A stretch of 64,000 bases of DNA from Candidatus Sulfotelmatobacter sp. (GTDB lineage Bacteria > Acidobacteriota > Terriglobia > Terriglobales > Acidobacteriaceae): contig JAOAPI010000047.1 in the NCBI GenBank assembly GCA_025462865.1, positions 1-64,000 of the forward strand, read 5' to 3'. Each line of letters opens with the position of its first letter. Position 1 is the first letter of the stretch. This document shows positions 53,040-61,603 of this stretch, piece after piece. The position numbers were made by a program, and so were the translations under genes. The notes under the pieces were generated by a model. The model saw nothing but the letters and a program-made list of their open reading frames with translations, was not told the DNA's origin and made no database searches.

Positions 53040-53816
53040 ATGCCTTTATCTTTTTATAAGCGGCCTGGGCTCGTTGTGTATGTGACGTGCGGGGATCCGG
53101 ATCTGGCGACGACGCGGGCGGTGGCGCTGGCCGCGATTGAGGCGGGGGCGGATGTGATTGAGCTGGGGGTGCCGTTCAGCGATCCGGTGGCGGATGGGCC
53201 GGTGATTCAGCGGGCGAGTGAGCGGGCTTTGAGGAACGGGACATGTCTTGCGCAGGTTTTGACATTGGCGGCGGAAGTCAGGCAGCATGCGCAATCGACG
53301 GGGCTGGTGGTGTTTTCGTATTTGAATCCCATTCTGCGGATGGGGATCGAGAAATTTTGCATGGTGGCGCGGCATGCGGGGGTGGATGGTGTGCTGGTAA
53401 CGGATTTGCCGGTGGAAGAGGCTGGCGAATATTTGCACGCGATGAAGGCGAATGACCTGGCGCCGGTATTCCTGGCGGCGCCGACCAGTCCGGATGAGCG
53501 GCTGAAGCGGATTGCGGAAGCGTCGCGAGGATTTGTATATGCGGTGTCGCGTACGGGTGTGACGGGGGTACGGCAGCAGTTGGCTGATGACGCGAAGAAA
53601 TTGGTGAGGCGGTTGCGGCGGGTGACCAAGTTGCCGGTGGCGGTGGGGTTTGGGATTTCAAATGCGGAGCAGTTTAAAGAAGTTGGGAAGTTTGCGGATG
53701 CGGTGGTGGTGGGGAGCGCGATTGTGGAGACGATTGAACGGAATCGGGGGCGGGAAGCGGCGGCGGTGGGGGAGTTTGTGGGGAAGCTGGTGGATGCGAG
53801 CTTAGCGAGGGTTTGA
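53040..53816 (+). CDS. trpA: Tryptophan synthase alpha chain
   Basis: 258 residues. ELGVPFSDPVADGPVIQ holds the catalytic Glu and Asp region, and GFVYAVSRTGVTG and VAVGFGISNAEQ complete the TIM barrel. It cleaves indole-glycerol phosphate to indole and G3P. Codons here are very G-rich at the third base, unlike the polysaccharide genes. Confidence 0.95.
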   Translation: MPLSFYKRPGLVVYVTCGDPDLATTRAVALAAIEAGADVIELGVPFSDPVADGPVIQRASERALRNGTCLAQVLTLAAEVRQHAQSTGLVVFSYLNPILRMGIEKFCMVARHAGVDGVLVTDLPVEEAGEYLHAMKANDLAPVFLAAPTSPDERLKRIAEASRGFVYAVSRTGVTGVRQQLADDAKKLVRRLRRVTKLPVAVGFGISNAEQFKEVGKFADAVVVGSAIVETIERNRGREAAAVGEFVGKLVDASLARV

Positions 53817-53897
53817 GTAAGCTTCATTTGCCGGAGATAGAAGCCGAGGATGGTGATAGAAACGCGTTGCAGAGGCATTGGTGGCACAGGCGGGCTA

Positions 53898-53961
53898 GGG
53901 ATCCTTCGACTGCGGTTGTGCTTCGCATCCGCGAAACACAATCCTCGCTCAGGATGACAAT
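53898..53961 (+). repeat. Intergenic repeat, CCTTCGACT...CGCTCAGGAT family
   Basis: Begins GGGATCCTTCGACTGCGG, has an inner CTTCGC/GCGAA palindrome, and ends CTCGCTCAGGATGACA. A second copy lies at 56503-56566. It sits between trpA and the chorismate mutase gene. Confidence 0.7.
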
Positions 53962-53984
53962 TTTGTTGGGGATTGAAAAGGTCC

Positions 53985-54305
53985 ATGGATATTGCGGATT
54001 GGCGAAAGAAAATTGATGAGCTTGACCGGCGACTGGTGGAGTTGCTGAGCGAGCGGGCGCGGGCTGCGGTGGAGATAGGGCGGCTGAAGCGGAATACTTC
54101 TTTGCCCATTTACGAGCCGGAGCGAGAGCGGATTGTGTTTGAGAATGTGCAGGAGATGAATCGGGGTCCGCTGCCGGGCAAGGATCTGGTGCGGATTTTC
54201 GAACGGATCATGGACGTGATGCGGAATGTGCAGAAGGAAGGGCTCGGGACAACGGTGGATGCGGTGAAGTCGGAGACGGAGTTGGATTCGGATGTGAATG
54301 ATTGA
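53985..54305 (+). CDS. Chorismate mutase, AroQ type
   Basis: 106 residues from ATG 53985 (AAAAGG upstream). A three-helix AroQ protein: WRKKIDELDRRLVELLSERARAAVEIGRLKR and the late FERIMDVMRNVQ contain the usual Arg, Lys and Glu active-site positions. It converts chorismate to prephenate for Phe/Tyr. It is single-domain and lies before the DAHP synthase gene, so the two may form a complex. Confidence 0.92.
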   Translation: MDIADWRKKIDELDRRLVELLSERARAAVEIGRLKRNTSLPIYEPERERIVFENVQEMNRGPLPGKDLVRIFERIMDVMRNVQKEGLGTTVDAVKSETELDSDVND

Positions 54306-54309
54306 GAAC

Positions 54310-54374
54310 AGCTCTCAGTCATCAGCTCTCAGCTTTCAGCTAAACACTGAAAGCTGATGGCTGACAGCTGAAGG
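54310..54374 (+). repeat. Intergenic repeat, CAGCTTTCAG family with hairpin
   Basis: CAGCTTTCAG (54330-54339) and CTGAAAGCTG (54347-54356) form a perfect 10-bp stem with loop CTAAACA; flanking copies of CAGCTCTCAG and CTGACAGCTG extend it. A related piece lies at 61482-61502. Confidence 0.75.
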
Positions 54375-54387
54375 CCCAGGTTTTCCT

Positions 54388-55407
54388 ATGATTGTCGCGA
54401 TGCAGGACGTGGCGGATGAGGTACAGATTCAGCAGGTGATTGAGCACCTGGTGAAGATGGGGTTTGAGGTGCACCGGTCGACCGGTGCGCGGCAGACCGT
54501 GCTGGGAGCGGTGGGGGCGGGCATCGATTTCGACATCCGGAACCTCGAGTTGCTGCCGGGGGTGCAGGAGGTTCACCGGATCAGTGCGCCGTACAAGCTG
54601 GCGGGGAAAGGCTTTCGTCCGGAAGGGACGATTGTCAAACTGGCGAACGGGATTGCTATTGGCGGAAACGAAGTGGTGGTGATGGCGGGACCGTGCACGG
54701 TAGAAACGCGGGAACAGCTTTTTGCAACGGCGGAGGCGGTGTCGAAGGCCGGAGCGCGCGTGCTGCGGGGCGGCGCGTTCAAGCCGCGGAGCTCTCCTTA
54801 TTCTTTTCAAGGGCACGGAGAGGATGCGCTGAAGATAATGCGCGAGGCGGGGGAGAAGTTCAAGCTGCTGGTGATCAGCGAAGTGATGGAGATCTCGCAG
54901 ATTCCGATGATGCTGCCGTATGTCGATATCCTGCAGGTGGGGGCGCGCAATATGCAGAACTTTAATCTGCTGCGCGAATTGGGGAAGGTGCGCAAGCCGG
55001 TGCTGCTGAAGCGCGGGATCGCGGCGACTTTGGAAGAGCTGCTGCTATCGGCGGAATACATTATGGCGGGCGGGAATTATGAGGTGATTCTGTGTGAGCG
55101 TGGGATACGGACGTTTGAAACCTACACACGCAACACGATGGATATTTCGGCGATACCGATTATTCATAAGCTGTCGCATTTGCCGATGACGGCTGATCCG
55201 TCGCATGGGACGGGGCGGCGGGACAAGGTTTCGCCGATGGCGCGGGCGTCGGTAGCGGCGGGAGCGGATGCGCTGCTGATTGAGGTGCATTGGACGCCGG
55301 ATCAGGCGTGGTCGGATGGGGCGCAGTCCCTGTTTCCGGAGCAGTTCGCGAAGTTGATGGATGAGTTGCGGATGATTGCCCCGGCGGTGGGGAGAAAGAT
55401 CGCTTAA
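54388..55407 (+). CDS. aroF: 3-deoxy-7-phosphoheptulonate (DAHP) synthase, type I-beta with ACT-like domain
   Basis: 339 residues. Residues 1-70 are a regulatory ferredoxin/ACT-like domain (QQVIEHLVKMGFEVHRS), then the barrel: VVVMAGPCTVETREQL, RGGAFKPRSSPYSFQG, VGARNMQNFNLL, PVLLKRG, ILCERGIRTFE, MTADPSHGTGRRDKV. This is the Thermotoga-like form, which is feedback-inhibited by Phe/Tyr. It catalyses the first shikimate step. Confidence 0.94.
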   Translation: MIVAMQDVADEVQIQQVIEHLVKMGFEVHRSTGARQTVLGAVGAGIDFDIRNLELLPGVQEVHRISAPYKLAGKGFRPEGTIVKLANGIAIGGNEVVVMAGPCTVETREQLFATAEAVSKAGARVLRGGAFKPRSSPYSFQGHGEDALKIMREAGEKFKLLVISEVMEISQIPMMLPYVDILQVGARNMQNFNLLRELGKVRKPVLLKRGIAATLEELLLSAEYIMAGGNYEVILCERGIRTFETYTRNTMDISAIPIIHKLSHLPMTADPSHGTGRRDKVSPMARASVAAGADALLIEVHWTPDQAWSDGAQSLFPEQFAKLMDELRMIAPAVGRKIA

Positions 55408-55411
55408 GCCC

Positions 55412-55560
55412 TTTTCACCACAGAGGCACAGAGGCACAGAGACACAGAGAAAACAAAATCTTAGGATGTCCGATTTCGCCTCCAGTGTGAAATATGGAAA
55501 TGTGTCAGGTCCAGCGTTCGCATTTGCCTTCCTCTGTGTCTCTGTGACCCTGTGGTGAAA
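55412..55560. repeat. Intergenic element with terminal inverted repeats, CACCACAGAGG family
   Basis: The left end TTTTCACCACAGAGGCACAG (with further GGCACAGAGACACAGAG) is matched at the right end by its inverse, CCTCTGTGTCTCTGTGACCC followed by TGTGGTGAAA. The 80 bases between hold no gene. It lies between aroF and tyrA. It resembles a MITE or REP-like unit. Confidence 0.75.
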
Positions 55561-55568
55561 TGTTTTTT

Positions 55569-56435
55569 ATGCCGATTCGGCAAATCACGATTATCGGGAC
55601 GGGCCTGATTGGCGGGTCGTTTGCGCTGGCCATGCGGAAGCGGCGGTTCGCCGGGAGGATTGTAGGATGCGACCGCGAATCGGCGCTGAAGAAGGCGAAG
55701 ATGCGCGGAGTGATCGACAATGGATTTGTCGAACCTGCAGATGCTGTGCGGGGCAGCCAGTTGGTGGTGCTGGCGACACCGGTGTTGGGAATCATCGATT
55801 TAATCGGGCGATTGGCGCCTGGACTTCCCGCCACTACTTTGTTGACAGATGTAGGCAGCACGAAGGCGGCGGTGGCGGAGCGCGCGCTGCAGGTGTTTGG
55901 AAAGAATGCGGGGAAACGATTTCTGGCGGGGCATCCCATGGCGGGCAAGGAACACAGCGGAGTGGATTATGCGGACGCCGACTTATTCCACAATGCGGTT
56001 TGGTTCTTGACGCCGCTGCCGGGACAGAATCTGAATGAAGGTTTGTTTGCGGAGTTTGCGGGATGGATCGATCAGATTGGGGCACGCATTGCGATGCTGC
56101 CGCCGGAGGATCATGATCGCTTATGCGCGTGGATCAGCCATCTGCCGCAAATGATTTCGACGGCTTTGGCGGCGGCGCTGGTGGAGGAGTTTGGCGAAGA
56201 GGCGCCGCTGCTGCCCGCGGGCGGGCGGGCGCTGCAGGAGATGACGCGGATTGCGGCGAGTCCGTATTCGATGTGGCGGGATATTGCGATCAGCAACAAG
56301 AGCAATTTGGAGGATGCGCTGTTTAAGGTGGAGCAGCGGCTGGCGCATATCCGGGAAAATCTGTCGACGCGAGGGCTGGCGGCGGAATTTGAGTTGGCGC
56401 ATGGCTTGAAGAAAAGGGTGGAGAAGGAGGAGTGA
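55569..56435 (+). CDS. tyrA: Prephenate dehydrogenase
   Basis: Start taken at ATG 55569 (MPIRQITIIGTG); an ATG 9 bases upstream is possible and neither has a strong ribosome site. About 288 residues: NAD motif IIGTGLIGGS, GSTKAAV, FLAGHPMAGKEHSGVDYA and HDRLCAWISHLPQM are standard TyrA features. It converts prephenate to 4-hydroxyphenylpyruvate for tyrosine. Confidence 0.93.
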   Translation: MPIRQITIIGTGLIGGSFALAMRKRRFAGRIVGCDRESALKKAKMRGVIDNGFVEPADAVRGSQLVVLATPVLGIIDLIGRLAPGLPATTLLTDVGSTKAAVAERALQVFGKNAGKRFLAGHPMAGKEHSGVDYADADLFHNAVWFLTPLPGQNLNEGLFAEFAGWIDQIGARIAMLPPEDHDRLCAWISHLPQMISTALAAALVEEFGEEAPLLPAGGRALQEMTRIAASPYSMWRDIAISNKSNLEDALFKVEQRLAHIRENLSTRGLAAEFELAHGLKKRVEKEE

Positions 56436-56502
56436 AGCCCCAGCGAAGATGGAACGATGATGGAAATTCCCTTCAGGGCTTGTGGTCGTGTCAGCGGATA
56501 TG

Positions 56503-56566
56503 GGGCCCTTCGACTACGCATTGGCTTTCGCTTCGCGAAAACAAATACTTCGCTCAGGATCACAGC
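56503..56566 (+). repeat. Intergenic repeat, second CCTTCGACT...CGCTCAGGAT copy
   Basis: GGGCCCTTCGACTACGCATT, inner CTTTCGCTTCGCGAA, and TTCGCTCAGGATCACAGCG match the element at 53898-53961 in ends and palindrome. It lies between tyrA and scoA. Confidence 0.7.
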
Positions 56567-56616
56567 GGGACGAGTGCGTGTCAGAAGTAAAACATTTCAT
56601 TTAGAATGCGGACGCT

Positions 56617-57324
56617 ATGAATAAGGTAGTAGCCAGTGCGGATGAGGCGATTCGCGATGTGGGCGATGGCTCAGTCATCATGCTGGGCGGTTTTGGGCTG
56701 TGCGGTATCCCGGAAAATCTGATTCGCGCGCTGGTGCGGAAGGGATCGAAGAATCTTACGACCATCAGTAATAACGCGGGCGTGGATGGATTTGGCGTTG
56801 GGCTGTTGCTCTCGGCGGGACAGCTTCGACGACACATTGGAACGTATGTGGGAGAGAACAAGCTTCTGGAATCGATGGTGCTGACGGGGAAAATCCAACT
56901 TGATCTGGTGCCGCAAGGAACTTTCTCCGAGAGGATTCGGGCGGGAGGCGCGGGGATTCCGGCGTTTTTTACGCCGACCGGTGTGGGGACGATTGTTGCG
57001 GAAGGGAAAGAGACCCGCGAGTTCGATGGCCGGATTTATGTGATGGAACGGGCGCTGACGGCGGACTTCGCATTTGTGAAGGCTTGGAAGGGCGACCGCA
57101 TGGGCAATCTGGTTTATAGGAAGACGGCGCGGAATTTTAATCCGATTATGGCGACGGCGGCGAAGGTGACTATCGCAGAAGTGGAGCATTTGGTGGAGGC
57201 GGGAGAGTTGGATGGGGATTTGGTGCATACGCCGTCGGTTTATGTGAAGAGGATTTTTCAGGGGGAGATGTTTGAGAAGCGAATTGAGAAGAGGACGGTG
57301 AGGAAGAGCGTCGTTGGCCCTTAG
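56617..57324 (+). CDS. scoA: 3-oxoacid CoA-transferase subunit A
   Basis: 235 residues. SVIMLGGFGLCGIPENLI, NNAGVDGFGVGLLL, GTFSERIRAGGAGIPAFFTPTGVGT and RTARNFNPIMATAA are SCOT A-subunit text. With subunit B it moves CoA between succinyl-CoA and acetoacetate. Subunit B follows after 135 bases of repeat DNA. Confidence 0.93.
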   Translation: MNKVVASADEAIRDVGDGSVIMLGGFGLCGIPENLIRALVRKGSKNLTTISNNAGVDGFGVGLLLSAGQLRRHIGTYVGENKLLESMVLTGKIQLDLVPQGTFSERIRAGGAGIPAFFTPTGVGTIVAEGKETREFDGRIYVMERALTADFAFVKAWKGDRMGNLVYRKTARNFNPIMATAAKVTIAEVEHLVEAGELDGDLVHTPSVYVKRIFQGEMFEKRIEKRTVRKSVVGP

Positions 57325-57459
57325 TCGTCGGTCGTTGGCGAAGAATTTGGGATGCTATAGAGGAAATCAAGGTTCCTCGCGTTGCTCGGAATGACAATCC
57401 TGAAAGGGAGCACGGCATCGATGCTAACGACGAGAGACTGACGACCAACGACGGAGACT
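57325..57459 (+). repeat. Repeat-like gap between the CoA-transferase genes
   Basis: GTCGTCGGTCGTTGG near 57320 and its near inverse CTGACGACCAACGACGG near 57440 flank a piece reading GGTTCCTCGCGTTGCTCGGA followed by ATGACA, which is akin to the other CGCTCAGGATGACA ends. Probably another short mobile-type repeat. Confidence 0.5.
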
Positions 57460-58134
57460 ATGAATAAGCCGGGTAAAGATATCGAGAAGCGCGAGCGGAT
57501 TGTGAATCGGATTGCGCGCGAGTTGCGGGACGGGTTCTATGTGAACCTGGGGATTGGGATGCCGACGCTGGTGGCGAATCATGTTCCGCCGGGGATGGAA
57601 GTTGTTCTTCAGTCGGAGAACGGGATGCTGGGGATTGGGCCTTATCCGGCGGAGGGTGAGGAGGATTGCGATCTGATCAATGCTGGCAAAGAGACCGTTA
57701 GCGAGATGGCGGGGACGTCGTATTTTTCGAGCGCGGATTCGTTTGCCATGATACGCGGGGCGCACGTGGATTTGAGCGTGCTGGGAGCGATGGAGGTGGA
57801 TGAGTCGGGGAGCCTGGCGAATTGGATGATCCCGGGGAAGATGGTGAAGGGGATGGGCGGGGCGATGGACCTGGTGGCCGGGGCGCGGCGCGTGGTGGTG
57901 GCGATGGAGCATACGACGAGGGAAGGCGCTCCGAAGATTTTGAAGAAGTGCACGCTGCCGCTGACCGGCGTGGGAGTGGTGGACACGATTGTGACGGAGA
58001 TGGCGTATATCCGGGTGACGGAGCGGGGGTTGGTGCTGGAGGAAGTGGCTCCGGGGCTGACGGCGGAGGATGTGCAGCGGGCGACCGAGGCGAGGCTGGT
58101 GGTGAGTGACGGCCTCAGGATGATGGAGTCTTAG
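57460..58134 (+). CDS. scoB: 3-oxoacid CoA-transferase subunit B
   Basis: 224 residues. Catalytic Glu in [14 protein letters not shown], then [19 protein letters not shown] and [17 protein letters not shown] are typical of the SCOT B subunit. Ends 12 bases before the convergent lactone oxidase gene. Confidence 0.94.
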   Translation: MNKPGKDIEKRERIVNRIARELRDGFYVNLGIGMPTLVANHVPPGMEVVLQSENGMLGIGPYPAEGEEDCDLINAGKETVSEMAGTSYFSSADSFAMIRGAHVDLSVLGAMEVDESGSLANWMIPGKMVKGMGGAMDLVAGARRVVVAMEHTTREGAPKILKKCTLPLTGVGVVDTIVTEMAYIRVTERGLVLEEVAPGLTAEDVQRATEARLVVSDGLRMMES

Positions 58135-58146
58135 CAATTCAAAACT

Positions 58147-59745
58147 TTAAGCATTTCCGTATTTATCGTAGAACTTGCTGCTGAATAGACCATCAGGGTC
58201 ATATTTTTTCTTCGCCGCAAAAAAGGCGTCGATTTCTGGATAGGCGCAATGCAATTGGGCAGGTGAGTAGTAGAGTTGGTAGGGCAAGTAAAACGTGCCC
58301 CGAAGCCCAACTGCTAGATCAACAAGAGCGCTGGTAGTCCTCTGAAGAATCTTGCTCTGCCGATCATTCAGTTCTTGATTGAAATACAACACATAGGCAA
58401 ACATGTCTTGTTTGGCATAGGGCAGCGCGCTGACCGTGTCGGTGTGAACGACGCGGATGGTTACATTTAGCAGGTTCGCGCCATTCGCTTCAACAATCGC
58501 TTTCAGCCCACTGACAAATTCGGACATCTTGCCTTGCGGGATGAAATATTCTTGCAGAATATTCGTGTCGTGGAGCCGGTTTCTCAGATAATTCATTGAA
58601 TCGTACATTTCTTGATTCCTTGACACCAGACACGGTTCCTTCTGATTGATAGCTTCGTTCCGGGAAAGACACCTATGCAATACGGCTTCTCCGCGCTTTT
58701 CTAAGGTCCATCGTAGCCATCTGCCAAACCTTCCCGTCTTGGAGAAATTGATGACAAATCTGTCGAGCTTGTCATGGGCGGGTTCTCGTAACGGAGGAAT
58801 CGGCCCAGAGAAAGGGGCTTTTCGATACACGTGAATTGCTGCTTCGCTCAGATACTTAGTTGGAGAAACTGAGAGACGCCCGTATACAAGACCGACCTCG
58901 GGATTATGGGCTACGTTCTGCTGATAATATTCCGGGAAGTCACGATCGCTCATGTAAACAGTATCCAGAATATATGCTTCATTTTTCACAAGCTCGAGGT
59001 CAGCATTTAATATGACACCGAACAATCCATAACCTCCGATGGCCAAACGAAAGAGTTCCGGATTGTCGGTTCGGCTGGCGGTTTTGATCTCACCATTGCT
59101 TAACATGATGCGAAGCGAAACCACCGTCGACGCGAGCGGTCCGGGAAGGTGAGCGATGCCGTGAGCATTCACACTCAGCGATCCGCCAAGCGTGAATACG
59201 TTGATGGACTGCATTGCTTGTACGGAGAGGCCGTTATCATCGGCTAGACGTTGTATCTGATTCCAGGTTGCTCCGCTCTGTGCATGCATTATCTTGCGTT
59301 CCCGATCGAGGGCAATCTGATTGAGGCTTCGCATGTCGAGAACAAGCCCGCCTGCGGTAAAGGTCTGACCTCCCATGCTATGGCGCTGACCGGCAACCGA
59401 AACTTTCAGGTGGTTGGCGCGGGCGAAGGAAAGAGCCCGGGATACATCCTCGATGGTTTGGACTCTTACGACCCCAAACACTGGTGTTTTATTTAGGCAA
59501 CTTGCGTCGTTGATGAACCCGGCCCTCGCTTCAAACGGCAGTGGCTTAGAAGGCGGAGTAACGATGAGAGCAGCGAGTGTTGACCTGGTGGGATCGCTTG
59601 GAAAGACGAAATCACAATTCTTTTCTCGGTCAGGGGGTGAAGAGTAGTCGATAGCCTTCCTGCCCAAGAACACAGCGAAAAATGTCAGACATAGTGAGGC
59701 TATCCAGGTGTTCCTGCTACGGAATCGCGAAATCCATTGTTTCAT
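58147..59745 (-). CDS. FAD-linked lactone/aldonolactone oxidase-like protein, membrane-anchored
   Basis: Start chosen at ATG 59745; 532 residues. A basic start and one membrane helix (IASLCLTFFAVFLGRKA) anchor it. The PCMH FAD-binding domain has VSVAGQRHSMGGQTFTAGGLVLDMRSLNQI, GGSLSVNAHGIAHLPGPLAS and GGYGLFGVI. The C-terminal ALO-type domain has TIRVVHTDTVSALPYA and ends KYDPDGLFSSKFYDKYG. It fits the arabinono-/gulono-lactone oxidase group that uses oxygen. Substrate unknown. Confidence 0.82.
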   Translation of the reverse strand: MKQWISRFRSRNTWIASLCLTFFAVFLGRKAIDYSSPPDREKNCDFVFPSDPTRSTLAALIVTPPSKPLPFEARAGFINDASCLNKTPVFGVVRVQTIEDVSRALSFARANHLKVSVAGQRHSMGGQTFTAGGLVLDMRSLNQIALDRERKIMHAQSGATWNQIQRLADDNGLSVQAMQSINVFTLGGSLSVNAHGIAHLPGPLASTVVSLRIMLSNGEIKTASRTDNPELFRLAIGGYGLFGVILNADLELVKNEAYILDTVYMSDRDFPEYYQQNVAHNPEVGLVYGRLSVSPTKYLSEAAIHVYRKAPFSGPIPPLREPAHDKLDRFVINFSKTGRFGRWLRWTLEKRGEAVLHRCLSRNEAINQKEPCLVSRNQEMYDSMNYLRNRLHDTNILQEYFIPQGKMSEFVSGLKAIVEANGANLLNVTIRVVHTDTVSALPYAKQDMFAYVLYFNQELNDRQSKILQRTTSALVDLAVGLRGTFYLPYQLYYSPAQLHCAYPEIDAFFAAKKKYDPDGLFSSKFYDKYGNA

Positions 59746-59773
59746 CAAGTTGGGCAGATCGCGCGATTGTACC

Positions 59774-59974
59774 TCAGATTCGAAACGGCGCGGGCAGCAG
59801 GCGGAACGGCAGTGTGATCGCGAGGTAGATGATCTCGAGGACTCCGTGGACCGCAATACCCAGGATACGGAATGGGATCAGCAGGAGCCAGACGAATGGG
59901 TAGGCTATCAGCGCCAGGATCGCCCGCGGCCAGCAGAATACGAAGAGGATGCACCAGAGGAGGAACGTTAGCAT
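59774..59974 (-). CDS. Small membrane protein (66 aa)
   Basis: ATG 59974 has AAGGAGGT, a perfect ribosome site, five bases upstream. The product is almost all hydrophobic with two helices (LTFLLWCILFVFCW and LIAYPFVWLLLIPFRILGIAV) and a short Pro/Arg-rich end. No family is recognised. It lies between the lactone oxidase and the LolE-like gene. Confidence 0.65.
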   Translation of the reverse strand: MLTFLLWCILFVFCWPRAILALIAYPFVWLLLIPFRILGIAVHGVLEIIYLAITLPFRLLPAPFRI

Positions 59975-60140
59975 GGGCGACCTCCTTAATTTGTTCCCTC
60001 TGGTTAATTGTACGGATGTGACGGGACGAAAGTTCCATGAGTTGCGCACTGGAACTGCCCCACAACAATCGGGCACCGCACGCATTTCGAAGGCAGGAGT
60101 GCCCGCGCCACATAATCTCACACAACACAACCACAGAAAC

Positions 60141-61472
60141 CTATTCGTAGCGGAGAGCTTCGGCGGGGAGAGTCCGTCCGGCGGACCATGAGGGGTACAG
60201 TGTGGCGATGAAGGAGACACCGAGGGCCACGAGCACAACCCACATTCCATCCCTGAGGCGTGGCGCGAAGGGGACGTAGTCAATGGAATAGACTTCTGGG
60301 GAAAGTGAGATCAGGTGATAGTGGCCGCCCACATAGGAGATGCTATAACCCAGCAGCAGGCCGATGGCGGTGCCAATGATGCCGATCAGAACTCCTTGAG
60401 CGATAAAGATGTTTCGTATTTGTGAGCGGCGCGTCCCCATCGACATTAGCACCGCGATGTCTTTGGTTTTTTCCATGACCATCATGATCAGAGAAATAAG
60501 AATGTTTAGGGCCGCCACGAAAACGATCAGCCCAACCGTGATGTACGTGACCAGGCGCTCCATATTCAGGGCGTGAAACAGAGCTTTGTTCTGCTCTTTC
60601 CAGTTGGTGGCCATAAATCCCTTGCCTGCGGCGTCTTCGAGTTGACGCGCTACAATGTCTGCTTTATCGATGTCATCGACCTTGAACTCGATAACGGAAA
60701 TCAGATCGCCGAGGCCGAAGAGGCGTTGCGCGTCAGAGAGGCGCGTGAAGGCCCACGACGAATCGTAGTCGAAGAAGCCGGAGTTGAAAATTCCCGCGAC
60801 ACGGAAGCGGCTGTATTTTGGAACCATTCCGAAAGGCGTCAGTTCGCCTTGAGGGCTGGTCACCAGCACTACGGAACCGACGGTCGCCCCGAGATTGTCG
60901 GCCATATCTTTTCCGAGAATAATTGGTGGCATGGCTGCCACGCGTGCGTGAACGCCGGCGAGAGAATCCGGAGACCCAGACGTTGAATTCCGTAGGTCTT
61001 CAGGATTATTCGGAGTATCCGGTTTGGATGAGCCTTGATCGGAGTCTTCATCCAGGGCAGTCGCCGAGCCCTCCTTAATCGTGTTGAGCAGATCGCCAAC
61101 GTTTCTTTCGTCGGCTGGAATCATGCCTTTGAGGACGGCGCCACGCGCGCGAGGTCCGCGCGAGATTAGAACTTGCTCAAAAATTGCGGGAGCAGCCGCT
61201 ACCACGTGGGGCTGTTTGGCAAGTCGTGCCACAAGCGGCGGCCAATCTTTGATCCCGTCATCCGCGACACGTAGCAGGCTGACGTGCGAGGTGGACCCGA
61301 TAAGGCGCTCCTGCAAGTCCTGGCGAAAGCCATTGTTGATGGCGAGGGCGACGATGAGTGAAGCAACCCCGGCGGCGACTCCGAGGATGGAGATGCCGGT
61401 GATGATCCCGATGAAAGCCTGGCGCCTTTTCGCGCGTAAGTAGCGAGTTGCGATGAAAAGTTCAAAGCGCAT
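60141..61472 (-). CDS. Lipoprotein-release ABC permease (LolC/LolE family)
   Basis: 443 residues. The start (FELFIATRYLRAKRRQAFIGIITGISILGVAAGVASLIVALAI in pieces) is the family mark, followed by a large periplasmic MacB-like domain, then an FtsX domain with three helices (YITVGLIVFVAALNILISL, MEKTKDIAVLMSMGTRRSQIRNIFIAQG). An acidic, Ser/Pro-rich insertion near residues 138-170 is unusual. The ATPase LolD is not in the window. Confidence 0.9.
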   Translation of the reverse strand: MRFELFIATRYLRAKRRQAFIGIITGISILGVAAGVASLIVALAINNGFRQDLQERLIGSTSHVSLLRVADDGIKDWPPLVARLAKQPHVVAAAPAIFEQVLISRGPRARGAVLKGMIPADERNVGDLLNTIKEGSATALDEDSDQGSSKPDTPNNPEDLRNSTSGSPDSLAGVHARVAAMPPIILGKDMADNLGATVGSVVLVTSPQGELTPFGMVPKYSRFRVAGIFNSGFFDYDSSWAFTRLSDAQRLFGLGDLISVIEFKVDDIDKADIVARQLEDAAGKGFMATNWKEQNKALFHALNMERLVTYITVGLIVFVAALNILISLIMMVMEKTKDIAVLMSMGTRRSQIRNIFIAQGVLIGIIGTAIGLLLGYSISYVGGHYHLISLSPEVYSIDYVPFAPRLRDGMWVVLVALGVSFIATLYPSWSAGRTLPAEALRYE

Positions 61473-61481
61473 GTGAGCTTT

Positions 61482-61502
61482 AGCCGTCAGCTTTCAGCTG
61501 AG
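61482..61502 (+). repeat. CAGCTTTCAG-family repeat piece
   Basis: AGCCGTCAGCTTTCAGCTGA, similar to the hairpin at 54310-54374, lies just upstream of the LolE-like gene. Confidence 0.6.
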
Positions 61503-61603
61503 TCGGATTATAACTATCAGTTCTGCTGTGCGCGGGATTTGCGGGAATAAAAAGGCGTTTAACGCAGAGAGCGCGGGGAACGGTCGCGGAGAACCGAGAG
61601 TAT

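Noticed and set aside
55412-55450. Short CACAGAGG repeats as a CRISPR array
   Set aside because: Units are about 9 bases with no spacers, and the stretch has an inverted partner, so it is a repeat element.
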